Shown here one piece after another: positions 12,540 through 24,696 of a stretch of DNA of 64,000 nucleotides. This stretch comes from Phaeotremella fagi. Lineage: Eukaryota > Basidiomycota > Tremellomycetes > Tremellales > Phaeotremellaceae. Under the pieces are notes generated by a model that was not told the DNA's origin, made no database searches, and saw only the letters and a program-made list of their open reading frames with translations. Position 1 is the first letter of the stretch. Each line of letters opens with the position of its first letter. A program made the translations under genes and the position numbers. The stretch lies in the NCBI GenBank assembly GCA_001599715.1, contig BCHU01000017.1, positions 62,001-126,000 of the forward strand. The letters are read 5' to 3'.

Positions 12540-13851
12540 ATGAGTGAAGAAGGTAAATATCATGAATGTTTCGTTTAGGCTAGACTGATGAGACACCTAC
12601 AGAAACGCAAGAAACCACAGACCAACCGCCCTCCACCAAGGCTTCGGTTGAGCCACTTACCAAAGAAGAGATAGAACTCGCCAACAACCTTTGCGCAATC
12701 TGTTATTACCCAGTGTAAGTCACCAAGATTTCAAAGATTATTTCTAACTGTTCGTCGGAAAAGAGCCAACGCTTTCGCATTTACTACGGAAGTAGAGGGA
12801 ATTATCAAGGAATGTCATATTTACTGTGGCGAGTGTATTTCTCAGTGGGGGGATGTAAGTTTTCCTGTTATCTTACATAGAAAGAGCTAATTGATCGTAC
12901 TCAGGCACAAATAGAGATGATGAGAAAAGAACGCCAACCCGACTTCGATCCTGAATGCCCAATGTGCAGAGCCACTATTGGGAAACTCCGTCCTTGGCCA
13001 CAAGCTGACGAGAAGGCGGAGAGGGCAGCTAGGAATTTCAGTGAGTCTGCCACAACAGTAAAAGGGAGAAGTGTGTTCGATGATCTGATCGAAAGGAGAG
13101 GGTAAGAATCAAGGGAGTGTTTCGGTATCTGACACAGAATAGGATGTGGTCAGATCAACATTTAAATGTCAAAGAACACCGGGTCGCTGAACTTTTCAAC
13201 CTCAACAGTCCTCAGCCAGTATCCGTCACATCTCAGCCAGGAACCGTCACATCTCAGCCAGGATCCGTCACAGCTCAGCGAATTATATTCACATTTGAGG
13301 AAGAAGAATCATCAGAAAGTATCGTGCCATGGTACAATAGACGCCAAAGAATGCCGAGCGGTCGTGAGAACACAGGGCGAAACGTTCATAACTCAATCAA
13401 TAACTTACTTGAGAGAATTGGGGTGTCAAGGTCTCGACCAAGTTCGCCATTTCGCCAAAATCGTTTCCAACCTGGAGAATCGTCATTTACAATGGTAACA
13501 GCCGGTGATAACTCTACAAGCTTCGCAGACCTTCTCATGGATGCCCTCGGTCAAGTGGCCGAAAATCCATCGGGGGTCGATAGATTCGACAACCTTGAAA
13601 CCAGAGCGATCACAACCCGTGTCAACTCTCCAAACTTGGCAGGTTCTCCTAGGGAAGTCCGCGGTCGACTGGTCGAAAATCAATCGGGGATCAGCCGCAA
13701 CTGGGAGGATTCTGAACTGGAGTTGGCCACGACTCAACCAAGCTCGCCGACTGTATGGAGGGCTCTCCAGGAGATCAGCAGACAGCTTGATTGTATGGAG
13801 GAAGGTGAGATGGGTAATGGATTGGTTTCTATATTTTATCCATCAGACTGA
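12540..13851 (+). CDS. RING-like protein, array member D, altered Cys-His spacing
   Basis: Exons: 12540-12552, 12603-12714, 12764-12854, 12905-13101 and 13143-13851. Exon 1 encodes MSEE and ends in phase 1. The RING reads CAICYYPV, then CHIYCGEC followed by ISQW, then CPMCRATIG. All Cys and His are there, but third Cys and His are adjacent (12813-12818) where the family pattern needs one to three residues between. The Trp after the sixth Cys, important for E2 contact in many RINGs, is kept. The tail is about 235 residues, Ser/Arg/Asn-rich, with a short heptad repeat VTSQPG(S/T) and two similar segments of about 28 residues containing ENPSG/ENQSG. The last residues are GLVSIFYPSD. Confidence 0.72.
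13223..13279 (+). repeat. 21-bp in-frame tandem repeat
   Basis: The unit ccgtcacatctcagccagga is repeated twice and then partly (ccgtcacagctcag). It encodes VTSQPG repeats at the start of the variable tail of RING gene D, just after the last intron. Confidence 0.75.
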
Positions 13852-14245
13852 GGAGTTTTGGTTTGCCGTGTGTTTCGTTTTGGTCCGATTTTGTTGGTTG
13901 TCACTGGGGAGGAATAGTTTGTCGATGTCTGTATAGCAATGTGTCAGTGATCAAGTCGAAGATATTGTATCTATGTAGATGAGAGAACGTGATTACAAAG
14001 AGTTACTCTTCATCTGATCTGACAGAATTGACAATTCTAGGTTGGAGAACGAAGAAGTTGCCATTTATATACAGGAAGTCATGACGGATTTTTTCAACCG
14101 CATCATTAGACTATCTTTGGCCTGTCGACAAAAGACCGATAACTTTTAGCACTCGAGACGCACAGCGAGCCAGTCTGATCAATAGCCCAGCATCTACTCC
14201 TCAGATATCCATGATGAAGTCGTAAAACTCACCTTGTAAACATAA
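13852..14245. other. Convergent intergenic region
   Basis: This lies between the 3' ends of RING gene D and the SRPBCC gene. No gene, repeat or RNA is apparent. Confidence 0.5.
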
Positions 14246-14761
14246 TCAGCCTGAACCTTTCTCACTCTCTATCCACCTTTTCATATCTCGTCCAACCCTC
14301 TCATTAGCCCTGTCAAGTTTTTTCCCTTTGAACAAGTTCACAACTCCACAAATCAAACCCTGCATAGTCTCATAACTAATATATCTGCAAGTATTCTCGT
14401 TGACCTCCTGGATGACCTGAACACGCTGTGGTGCAAGTAGCCAAGATGGAGTAGCGGTACCAGTCCAAATGATTTTTCGTTCCTCATCATCGATTGAAAA
14501 CAATTTTACACGTATAGTTCCATCTTTGTCCCCTTCTTCAAGCCTGTAGTAAACTGTCGCGTCGTCACCTGCTTCGGGGCTTCGTGATGTGAAGTCGATT
14601 TTGGGTGTGAAAGTGTTCCATTCTTTGTATTCTGAGAAATTTTTCAACACCTCCCATGCTATTTGAGCTGAACACGGAATCTCGGTGGAACCATAGAAAG
14701 TGTAACCATTGGCGTTTGGATTGTTCGGTGTAGGGAGACTGAAGAAGTCAGTACGTTTCAA
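14246..14761 (-). CDS. START/SRPBCC-fold protein (polyketide-cyclase-like), single exon
   Basis: A 171-residue open frame without introns. It begins MKRTDFFSLP and reads YTFYGSTEIPCSAQIAWEVL, then a WNTFTPKI segment, KIIWTGTATPSWLLAPQRVQ and a C-terminal helix with GRDMKRWIE. The opening strand, a helix with AWEVLKNFSEYKEWN, and a long C-terminal helix are the layout of the SRPBCC superfamily (Bet v 1, START, polyketide cyclase), which form a hydrophobic ligand pocket. No catalytic residue can be named and the ligand is unknown. It stands alone within the RING array on the opposite strand and is not a RING gene. Confidence 0.65.
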   Translation of the reverse strand: MKRTDFFSLPTPNNPNANGYTFYGSTEIPCSAQIAWEVLKNFSEYKEWNTFTPKIDFTSRSPEAGDDATVYYRLEEGDKDGTIRVKLFSIDDEERKIIWTGTATPSWLLAPQRVQVIQEVNENTCRYISYETMQGLICGVVNLFKGKKLDRANERVGRDMKRWIESEKGSG

Positions 14762-15136
14762 GTTTGCATGATGGATGCGCCATCACCTTTTGTCAAGAGG
14801 CATGGTTCCATGTAGAGTTATTTGCTGCACTGGTATGTCGGTAGCATTGGTAGCTAAGGAGGATCTCTGTTTGGATCTGTTTTATAGGATGCAGATTTTA
14901 CGGCATAGCGTTTGACGTCGGTGGCACTTCGATACGTGTCCATCGTACTCTAGAAATCCTTTCACATCCAAGTGTAGCTCTTTGTATGAGATCCTTTCCA
15001 TGAACCCAGCCTTGAAAATATGGGAGCCCTCACTGTGTGTTCTTTAATTTCTTTTTCTTACTCTTTTCGTCACAATATTCAATCCTAAAATAAGCTTACA
15101 AGTTTCAATTCTCATCTAATCACTTTTACACCAGAA
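14762..15136. other. Divergent intergenic region
   Basis: Between the SRPBCC start and the RING pseudogene start. The last 90 bp is T/C-rich as in other array promoters. Nothing else seen. Confidence 0.45.
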
Positions 15137-15739
15137 ATGAGCCCAGATAGTAGTGAGCCTTACAGTATAACAAGTGTATCTGCTAACTCGGATTTTTCAG
15201 CTCTTTCTGATCTCGAGAAGCTTGCTTTTTTGAGGGCAAGTGGCAATGATGAGATCGATTCAGTCACATGTCGTTTTTGTCGTGGAATTCTGTAAGTCTT
15301 TGGAATATGAGTGACGCACCACTTCTGAAATACCTCCAGAATCGATCCGTGTATCAACCTTGGTGAAAGCAGAAACTCATGTCTACATACATTCTGTAAA
15401 CCATGTTAGGGATGATGATTGCAGACGAAGACCCAAGATCCCTAGGTAAATGTGCTCTGTGCTCTGTACCCATCACATCCATAGTCTCTTTTGACGCTAT
15501 GGCCCGTAGAGTCAAACAGTATATACAATCAAAAGCTACAGAAAAAGAGAAAAGCTCGTTTGATACCAAGTGGGAGTAAGTCCTTTGAACGGTTCTTGAA
15601 ATCAACTGCTTACAAAAATCTTGAAAGGGAATGGCAAAAGTTTCTCGACGGGGAGAGGGTAATCTTCAAAGATCTCAAATCAGTCCATCAAATCGAAAGG
15701 CAATCCGACGAGTCTACCAAACAAGTTCTGGGTTTTTAA
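15137..15739 (+). pseudogene. RING-finger pseudogene, array member E
   Basis: The family gene structure is kept: 16-nt first exon 15137-15152, exon 15201-15291 (SDLEKLAFLRASGNDEIDS then CRFCRGIL), and exon 3 from 15340 (IDPCINLGESRNSCLHTFCK). It is close to members F and G. Two lesions break it: TAG at 15407-15409 directly after the sixth zinc Cys, where F and G have CAA (Gln), and a shift of frame before CALCSVPITSIVSFDAMARR (from about 15448), which lies in another frame. The following exon (after GAAAG near 15629) ends early, at TAA 15737-15739, where F and G continue for about 120 more residues. Calling the 20 bases from 15405 to 15424 an intron would restore the frame but remove a zinc Cys and be implausibly short. 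Confidence 0.7.
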
Positions 15740-15949
15740 TCTAGAGGTTACCAATATCGGTCTACCAATAAACAAAGCGATAGGTCCGAATGATGCATTG
15801 ATACTGTTAGTCCCCGTGCTACTGAACCTCCTTTCATGGGAGTGAACGCGGCCATCCAAATGCACATCTTGATGCCACAGCCTTCCGTAGTAAAACCTCT
15901 TGATCAATTTTACTTCTTGAGCTTTATTAGAACTTGCAGAACTATTAAC

Positions 15950-16949
15950 ATGAGTTTAGAAAATAGTAAGTGACAAGTGATAAACTTCATGTTTACTTTT
16001 AGCCCAGTCGGATCTCGAGCAAAGAGCGTTTTTGATCGCCAACGGCGATCTTTCCGAACTCGATTCGATATCATGTGGAATTTGTCAAGAACCTCTGTAA
16101 GTCGTAGTCTTATAGCCGTCTATTAACACTTTTAGGATCGATCCTTGTACCCTCATAGGTCCAGATTCCATGGCATGCCTACATACGTTTTGTAAATCAT
16201 GTCAAGCCAATTCCACCAAATTCTCTATCCTTACTGCGGTGACACATGTCGAACCATTTGGGAGCTGTAGTACATGCAATCTGTCGATCAAGACTGTGGT
16301 CAGCTTTCAAGCTATGGGTAAAAAAGTCCAAGAATACGTTGAAAGACAAGCCACCAAAGGAGAGAAATCGTTGTTCGAAGCCAAATGGAAGTAAGTCCTT
16401 TCATCGGAGATTCACCTATTGATGAGGCAGAAATTGGAAAAGCTACGTCGAGTCTACAGAAATCACGCTCCCAGATTTAGGAAACTACAACCCAGAGATT
16501 CAATATACACAAAATAGTATCACTGAAATCCAAGATCTTCTAGGTTTCTTACTTGAAGCTCCCAGACATTTGATGCCTGAGAAGCGGTTAGTCTCCCTCC
16601 CCCGCGGTGCTTATCTTATCTGACTAATACTGTACCCAAATATAGATCAGATCGATTCGATCAAGTTCGACCTGTTGTAAACAATATTCTGGCGAGCCTT
16701 AGTAGGAGAGTGGAGGACGAAACAGAAGAATACCTTTACATCACTGATGTACTCGTAGATGCAGTAACCTCATCTGTAGAGGATCTAGAACAACACAAGA
16801 GAGAAGGATACTCAAAAGTCGAGAAATTTCGTATTGTTGGCGTCAATACACTTGAATTTAGAGGGAAATATCAGGGAGGAAAGTTGAGGCGCCAATTTAC
16901 AATACTTGGGCCTTCTAATCCACCTAGTTATCGTTGGAATGATGAATGA
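15950..16949 (+). CDS. RING-finger protein, array member F (putative E3 ubiquitin ligase)
   Basis: Exons: 15950-15965, 16003-16096, 16136-16390, 16443-16586 and 16646-16949. It encodes MSLENTQSDLEQRAFLIANG at the start, then a RING: CGICQEPL, IDPCTLIG, CLHTFCKSC, and CSTC, giving C3HC4 with a long second loop. After it comes QAMGKKVQEYVE, then a helical region and a C-terminal part with FRIVGVNTLEFRGKY and GPSNPPSYRW. Unlike members A-D it has no low-complexity tail; it belongs to a subfamily with E and G. The intron after CQEPL sits exactly as in E and G. The likely role is ubiquitin transfer, inferred from the RING alone. Confidence 0.75.
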
Positions 16950-17610
16950 TCTGTACGGTTCAGTGGACTAGGTTCAATTTTGTAACAGCAGTACAGAACA
17001 ACGTCCTTTCATGTAAGTTTTGCTGGATGTGATTCTTGTTTCTGCGAAGCATAAGCCTCTTTAACTTTGGACAATTACTGTACTCTCCGCACTCGTGGCA
17101 AAGGATAAGGAGAGATGCAAAATCATTATCATGCGGAGGAATAAAAATCTTATGATCAACGTTCCTCAAGAAATCAATGACCGAAATCTATATGTAGCTT
17201 GAAAGGGTGATATCGATATCTTTCAAAGTCTTGCAAGACATTCCAGACGTTGTAGAAAGAAGCACTCCGTAGAGGTCACGTGTAAAAGATGGGACATTTC
17301 TGGGCAATGCTGTACAGGTATACTCCGGTTGAGCTACGTGTCATAATCACTAGACGACTTCTAGACGACTTTTCGTTCAGTACAGTAGATCCAAAAGCTG
17401 CACAAAATGAATTCAGTGCAAACTGTAACTTCTTCTTTTCGAAATCGTCCAACATTTGCTCAAAGAAATGTGATAGGGCAGCTTTCACATCTGGTCTATC
17501 CTGGGAAGCACGACGCTTATAAATTATACATCTTTAGAAGAGAAGAAGAGAAACTGTTACTGATATTTCTACTGGCGCTGACGGACGACAAAGTTTAAGT
17601 TTCTGCCCTT
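16950..17610. other. Convergent intergenic region with duplicated flank
   Basis: Between RING genes F and H. Bases about 16990-17060 resemble 19314-19380 upstream of gene G. A tandem ctagacgactt pair occurs near 17349-17372. No gene seen. Confidence 0.5.
16990..17060 (+). repeat. Flank copy 1 of an array duplication
   Basis: Matches 19314-19380: both contain acag(a/g)(a/g)caac(g/a)tcctttcatg and, about 35 bp on, aagcataagcct followed by a T-rich run. It shows that F was once duplicated together with its downstream DNA. Confidence 0.55.
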
Positions 17611-18738
17611 TTAGGCATCCTCTGGTTCAAACTCTAACGAGACCCATCTTCGAACGATTGTTTCACGCTCCGCGTGGCTACCCGCTTCGTTGAACGATCG
17701 AACCTCGTCGACCATAGGTTGAAGAAGTTGCTGCACTGCCTCTAAGCTGATATCGCCAAACTCCACTTCGTCGGCCACTCCCCTCAAATCGGCCTCAATG
17801 CCAAACCGTGTTCCCCTCAATATAAATTCTTTTTCCCACTCGGCGAGGGTTTCGTCTTGCAGGAGAATGCTTTCAAAAGCAGGTAGCATTTGTCGCACAC
17901 TCGAACGTACATCCATTATGTATTGAATGGTTGTCATATCTCTTGTGATACTTGGCTCTTCAGCATTTTCCGATACTTGTTGAATGGGTCTCACACCTTC
18001 TGTGATACTTGGCTCTTCAGCGACTTCCGCTACGTGTTGAATGGTTCTCATATCTCTTGTGATACTTGACTCTTCAGTAATTGAGACTGTCGGTTGGTCT
18101 TTGATATTGGTGAATAATCTCGTGATCGGTTGTGTAGTTTGAGTCGCCATGTCTGAAAAGGTATCCCTGTAGTCACAGACAATGTATCAATCCCCCCGAA
18201 ATTGTGAGCGTCATTACCTACCTTTGTCTCTCCAGAAACCTTTGAAGAGTTTCTCTTCCTTTCTCAGCGTCAACACCCTGACTGAGCTGGATCATTTTAT
18301 CCATAGCCGCAGCGCTCATCGCTGGGTTTGGTTGTAACTTTGAATACTTTCTTCTACACGCGGGACATTCAGGTAGTTTGGAGCTGTTTCTGGGATCGAT
18401 TTCGAACTATAGAAAGGATATCAGTTACGAACAAGTTTCCAGCAGATAACGTACCTCTGCCCATGGAGATATACACGCCTTGCAGAAAGTGTGACAAGTC
18501 ACATTCTTTTCTTCGCCTTCATACAGGCAGGTATGAGCATCGATACTAAAAAGGGACCCAATGTCAATGGTGTGCACTGAAGTTAACAGCTTTACTCACA
18601 ATTCTTCACGGCAAATGCTACATTCTGTGTCTTGGGTAAAATTCTTTTCTTCTTGGGAAAGATCGGATCCTGTAGAGGTCTTATCAAACTCTATTAGGAC
18701 GAGGAGCGGAGGCAGAAGGACTTACTGTTCTCACTCAT
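17611..18738 (-). CDS. RING-like protein, array member H, altered Cys-His spacing
   Basis: The only array member on the minus strand. The start at 18738 gives MSEN in a 16-nt exon ending at GTAAGT, then (after a CTACAG acceptor) RSDLSQEEKNF and CSICREE. The next exon reads a variable loop, then TCHTFCKACISPWAE, and the next PECPACRRKYSKL. All Cys and His ligands are present, but the third Cys and His are adjacent (codons at 18491-18496) as in member D, one residue shorter than in F and G. A segment with MDKMIQLSQG follows, then a last exon with three 19-residue repeats (EE.SIT....IQ) and a C-terminal helical part (MLPAFESILLQDETLAEWE). Stop TGA, 17611-17613. Function inferred only from the RING. 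Confidence 0.72.
17912..18080 (-). repeat. 57-bp in-frame tandem repeat, three copies
   Basis: Each unit encodes E-E-(S/P)-S-I-T followed by a variable core and (T/P)-I-Q. On the plus strand the units show tgatacttg(g/a)ctcttcag three times. It forms the first part of the variable tail of RING gene H. Confidence 0.75.
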
Positions 18739-19169
18739 GGTTTCAGTGAATCAAATATCTGTTTGAATTTTAGATTGAATCAAAAAGAAAATGATAAAAT
18801 GATGGGAGGACCAGAAGGGAAAGAAACATAAAGGCTGAAATAAATGCGCTATTGAATGAAGGCCTCGTAAATTGCAGCATAGAAGCTTACAGCATCCTTT
18901 GTAGTGATTCTAAATACACAGCTAGATAAAATCTCTTCCATTGTAACTTTGCGATAAGAAATCCGAAGGCCATAGTGCCACATTTACGGATGTGGTTCAT
19001 GAGTAGATTAGATGGTAAGTACGATGATATCCGTGAAAAGGTTGAATATCCAATCAACGTTTGAATCACTCTCTTTTTGAGGTTGACATGACCCAAATTC
19101 AACCGAAGGCTGTTGAGAAGAATCTGTATACCGCTCAATCCAGGCTGCATACATACAGTGTGGACGGTA

Positions 19170-19260
19170 CTTGTCATGATTATGTCAATGGTCGTATCAG
19201 GAGGGAAACTTCTGGTTTACATTTTCGGGACCTTCTAATTCACCTGATAATAACGTAGAG
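19170..19260 (+). pseudogene. Relic of an F-like RING gene 3' end
   Basis: The sequence atcaggagggaaacttctgg and ttcgggaccttctaattcacc parallel the end of gene F (tcagggaggaaagttgaggc, cttgggccttctaatccacc). In one frame it reads GPSNSPDNN against GPSNPPSYRW of F, but the upstream similarity is in another frame, so it is shifted. The downstream flank also matches that of F. Upstream exons and the RING are not recognisable. It looks like the stump of a lost array member between H and G. Confidence 0.5.
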
Positions 19261-19313
19261 ACTGTGCGTGTCCTCTGTCAGTGAGACTGACTGAGTTTAA
19301 AATATGCTAAGAC

Positions 19314-19380
19314 AATACAGAGCAACATCCTTTCATGCACTTCTTGCTCTATCTTCCAAGCATAAGCCTTTTTCTCAGTT
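19314..19380 (+). repeat. Flank copy 2 of an array duplication
   Basis: Counterpart of 16990-17060 downstream of gene F. Together with the relic just before it, it shows the duplicated block covered gene end plus flank, and that gene G's promoter was built from DNA that once followed an F-like gene. Confidence 0.55.
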
Positions 19381-19441
19381 AAATTTTACTTACCCACCAC
19401 CATCTTTATTTTTTCCGCAATTAAACTTTATACATTCGAGA

Positions 19442-20449
19442 ATGAGCTCAGATAACAGTAAGTGAATCAAAGACCTATCTCAAGAATGCAGATGGATCCT
19501 GACCATCATTTTAGATCTCGAAAAACGAGCATTTGCGATTGCAAGTGGCGAGGGTTCCGAGCTGGATTCTGTATCATGTGGCATCTGTCGGGAACCATTG
19601 TACGTTGAATGGTCTGATGAGAAATATAAATTACTGAAATCATTTCCACAGTATCGACCCTTGTACGCTGATTGGTGAAACTCCTAATTCATGTCTACAC
19701 ACGTTCTGTAAAAGCTGTCAAGGTTCTTCAATGAATCTTTCATTAGCCCGCGGTTTGAACAAACCATTTGGACTTTGTGGTATATGTAGAGAACCAACCA
19801 AGTACATTGTCAACTTCCAAGGTATGGCCGACAGAGTCAAGAAATACATCCAGTCAGAGGCTAGTCCAGATGACAGAACCCTGTACGAGGATAAGTGGGA
19901 GTAAGTCTTTTGTGGCTTTTTCATGTTAGTTATCCTTTGAATTGACACAAGTATAAAAGGAGGTGGCATCGATATCTCGATTACAAAGATGTAGTTTTTG
20001 ATGAGCTTGCAAGCTACAATCGAGAATCGGATGCTACCTCGAAAGAAACAGAATTGGAAGACTTTTTCCGTCGAGCACCTAGATCTTTAAATCCATCAAA
20101 ATCGTTAGTGACCAAAATTTAAGTGTTCGAGAAAATTGATTGACTAACAACAGACAGGTCTGAGATTTATAACGAGATAAGAACTTTCTTTAGACACGAG
20201 CTCGAAATCATGGAGAAAAAGGTCCAAGATAGTGGTACTAGCAGTGATTATAGTGGTATTGTTCTCACAGATGATCTTTTAGAGGCAATCACCCTTGCGA
20301 CAGAGAAAATGGATCGGACGGCATCATGCAATGTATCAAGTGAGAGATTCCCACTCGAACGTGGTTATACCCTTTCCTTTAGACTGAGAGGTTCTGATGA
20401 GGGAAAGCGAGTCATTGGTTTCTCAATGTGGGCTCCAGATATCAAATAG
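19442..20449 (+). CDS. RING-finger protein, array member G (putative E3 ubiquitin ligase)
   Basis: Exons: 19442-19457, 19515-19599, 19652-19900, 19960-20103 and 20158-20449. It encodes MSSDNN, LEKRAFAIASGEGSELDS, and a RING: CGICREPF, IDPCTLIGETPNS, CLHTFCKSC and CGICREPTK, a full C3HC4 set. Then follow QGMADRVKKYIQ, a Trp/Tyr-rich segment (WHRYLDYKDVVFDEL), and a C-terminal part ending VIGFSMWAPDIK. It aligns with F over its length, with identical intron positions. The duplicate flank upstream supports origin by tandem duplication. No repeats in the tail. Confidence 0.75.
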
Positions 20450-20641
20450 CTATTTTTTGGAATAGAGAGACTCAGTTTGTTTGCGTTATGTATTCTTTGC
20501 TAAATGTAATATATGTTTGTAAATCACACTGTCGTACAAACACTTTACATAAACTCAAACAATTCAATACGTACTTGTACAACAACAAAGCAAACATTTA
20601 CAAAACGTACTAAGACGAAAAACCACAAAACACCCAAAAAT

Positions 20642-22700
20642 CTAAGACACAGATAATCTTTCTTGAACAGGAGCGAAAAGACTTTTCCCACTGAAATAAT
20701 CTCTTGCACCACTTGATCCAGGGGAAGTCGGAGTCGAACTCCCAGAAAGATCTAATGTCGGAGTAGTGACCAAATTTTCATTCGGGGTACGAGGACTATC
20801 TCGAAGTCTCTGGAAACTTGAGATCAATTCCATGACTTCAAGTTCTGGTTGGAGACAGGTACAAAGACCTAGATGTTGTTCACAATCCTGTCCTAAATCT
20901 GTTGTCTCATCTTCACCAGAATCAGTGATAACCGAAGAACTCAGATCCGAACTCGAACTCGAGTTCCTACTACTCGAACCAGACCCCGAATCCACCTCTG
21001 AAATCGAGATCGAACCGAAATAATCAGGACAGGATTTAGGTGGTGGAGTGTAAACCGGTAAATCGACTTTCGGTGGTAATTTGCATTGACCCAATTTGAC
21101 CTTCCTATCCACCCAAGTTCTTCTCATATTCCCTTCCAACTGATTAACGCTTTTCTTACCGTTACGTCCACGAACAGGTGGTAACGGATTACCTTTTTCG
21201 TCCTGTCCAATCTCGGAATGATAAATCTCGAAACGTAGATGATGGGTTGTTTTACTCAATTTCTGTTGATTTGGATTTGGAGGTTGGTTGGGAGTCGAGG
21301 ATGTATCGATGGTCGTTGCTATAATCCCTGAATCTGATTTAGGTAATCTAATGATTTTCATGAATTCCATGGAAGTCTCGTCGGAGACAATGTTACCCAT
21401 CACAGCTTGATCTGGGATCACCAAAGGGGTATCGAGAGAAGTGGCTTCATTTTCAGCATCGAGTTTTCGAGCACCGATCCCACGCCACAGATAACTCCCA
21501 GTTGGGGGTTTACGTCTGAAAGTCTGGAAATGTGGGACACCGTGTTTGAGTAATTTGAAGGTATCAGTTTGTGGTTCTGGTTCTGGAGGTGAACCTGTTT
21601 TGGAGGGTGTCGTGATTTGAACCAATGACAGTGCAATAGCGTGGATCGTTGTGAGTGGTGACAAATTGGTAATGTTGATTGAACATTGATATCCAGAACC
21701 GACAACAAACTAGACTCAAGTTAGCTCTAAACCTATTTTGGACGCAAAAGGCTCACCAAACCACTTTGAGCGTCTATTTCTAATTTCCCCAATCCCTTGA
21801 CATGCTGATTCAAACCCCATTGTAGAGTCGGGATAGTATCCCTCGTTTCGGGATTAGCAATAACTCTAACAGATTTATGTGCACTGGTAATCGTCTGAAT
21901 TTGAAGTAAATCCTCCGAAGTCGAAGATAACAAAGCGGGATCGATTAACGCTGGTGAAGAAGCGGATCGATATCTACCAGTTGGAACTTGTAGAGTTGTA
22001 TTTGTATTTGAATTACCGTTGAATCCGGTATTAGCGTTAGTAGCTGATCGAGGTCTACCCATTTTTTTACCAAAGAGTGATTTCAACATTCCGCCAGTGT
22101 TTCCTTCTTTCGTACTACGTATGGAAGATATGGAATCGATACTACTTGAACTGGCGGTTCGTGATACACTAGGTCGTTCTATTGTGATTGCAGGTGGTAG
22201 ATCTGTAGATGGGGTTTTACGGGGACTGTAAGTTGGAAGTGATAAAGGTAATTTGGCGTAGACTGTGTGAATGACCTTGTCGAATGGTGTGATTCGAGAA
22301 GGGGGTAGATTCGAAGGAAGTACGAAGATGAATTGGAAACTGATAGTAGTGAGTAAAGACACAACAACCATTGCACTGATACCCACTTCGTAGTCCCCTT
22401 CTCGATCCAAGTTCCCTCTTGACCAACATAGACGCAAAACCTCTGAATCACCTCTTTCCTCCCCCAATCACGCTTATAAACCTCCTTGGAGCGTTTATAC
22501 AGATCTACTTCCCATACCACTGACATCTTGCCAACAAGAGTCCGTTCAGACGCTATCACGTTAACGAAACCATGAACGACGGTTTCGTCTCGTGAAGAAC
22601 CTGCTATACCAGACGTCGATCCGTCGACTGCGCTTTCTGACGTGATGGGATAAACGAAGATTGGAACCGACGGTAAATCTATCGATAACGTTAACGACAT
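20642..22700 (-). CDS. Arrestin-fold protein
   Basis: Starts MSLTLSIDLPSVPIFVYP at 22700. After one intron (donor GTGGGT near 22393) the frame continues NFQFIFVLPSNLPPSR and then VIHTVYAKLPLSLP, the pattern of the arrestin N-terminal domain (FxFxLPxxLPPS, then Y/VxAxL). A second intron lies near 21712-21758. The middle is Ser/Thr-rich (SRTASSSSIDSISSIRS) with a GKKMGRPRS basic patch; the C-terminal part has an arrestin-C-like strand set (LRFEIYHSEIG) and a Ser/Asp/Glu-rich tail. About 620 residues. Fungal arrestin-like proteins often link Rsp5-type ubiquitin ligases to membrane cargo, but no PPxY motif was seen, so that role is unproven. Confidence 0.65.
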
Positions 22701-23619
22701 TTTGGGTTGAGCGTGTATTGTAAATAAAATAAATCTGATATGAATTCTCTACACGACTGATCTCAAAGTTACAGAACGTATTGTACAACAAAGGATAACA
22801 ATAATAGGAAACAGCATCAAAGCACGAAACCCACTCGGGATTCAACACGGAACAGTGGAACTGGAAATTATGGAGGAAATCTGAACCTATCCACTGACCG
22901 GACCGAATTATTAGATGATAACGACGCCAAGCTCTGGGTCTGGCTTGAGCAGATTAGTCAATGTTAATACCAATTCACCGGAGGCGTTACATCTAGATAT
23001 CTACAAGGTTAAAAGACCCTCAAAGTGACAAAGGTTGTTTTTCCTTGGATCCTTGGGTCCCTTGGATGCCACACTCGGGCCGTAGATCTTACTTCTGTAC
23101 CTCAGGTTCCTGCCCCAATTAACTTGAGCAGTTAAAATTAAATTGAAATTAACTCGAGGGAGGGAGAGGGAGAGAGGGGGATAAATCCGACTTTCCGATT
23201 TACAAAGGAGAAGAGAAGAGGTTTTGGTCCGCGAAAGTGGATATCGTAATGTTGAATACTGAATCGTACAACACTGCATCGTACGCAGCCTGTCTTTGAT
23301 ATTTAATTAACAGAGAGCAAGAGAGAAGAGAGTTCTGGAACAGCCATAGGCCAATCTATTTTCAGTCGGCCGAAGTTGGAACGAGCGATAAGAGTGGTAC
23401 AACTTACAGTGGTGTACAAATGAATGCATTATGATTGCTTGCTAGTAGTACATCAATACAGTGTTGTCTATCGTCTTGAAATGTTAATTATACTTGTTTT
23501 TACGAGTTAAGTTGTTGTAGATATACAACAGTGAGACGTGCTTCCTATGAATAAAGCCATGATTGAGATCCAAGACCAAATCGTGCTTTCACGATCTCCA
23601 CAGTCGACCCTCAGTCCCC
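22701..23619. other. Intergenic upstream of the arrestin-fold gene
   Basis: A 919-bp gap between two minus-strand genes. It contains a GA-rich run near 23155-23220 (gagggagggagagggagagaggggg), which is a CT tract on the minus strand. No gene seen. Confidence 0.5.

Positions 23620-24696
<1,077 letters not shown>

Larger units (their letters stand above)
18739..19441. other. Divergent region between RING genes H and G
   Basis: It contains a decayed RING-gene tail and a duplicated flank, listed separately. The rest, about 18740-19160, shows nothing I can recognise. Confidence 0.45.

Noticed and set aside
15405..15424. A 20-nt intron that would restore the frame of RING member E
   Set aside because: It would be shorter than any normal fungal intron, F and G have none there, and it would delete a zinc Cys. 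Two lesions in a pseudogene is simpler.
16960..17169. Minus-strand frame with a CHECGE....C cluster after RING member F
   Set aside because: No second zinc half, no family exon pattern and no paralog; probably chance.
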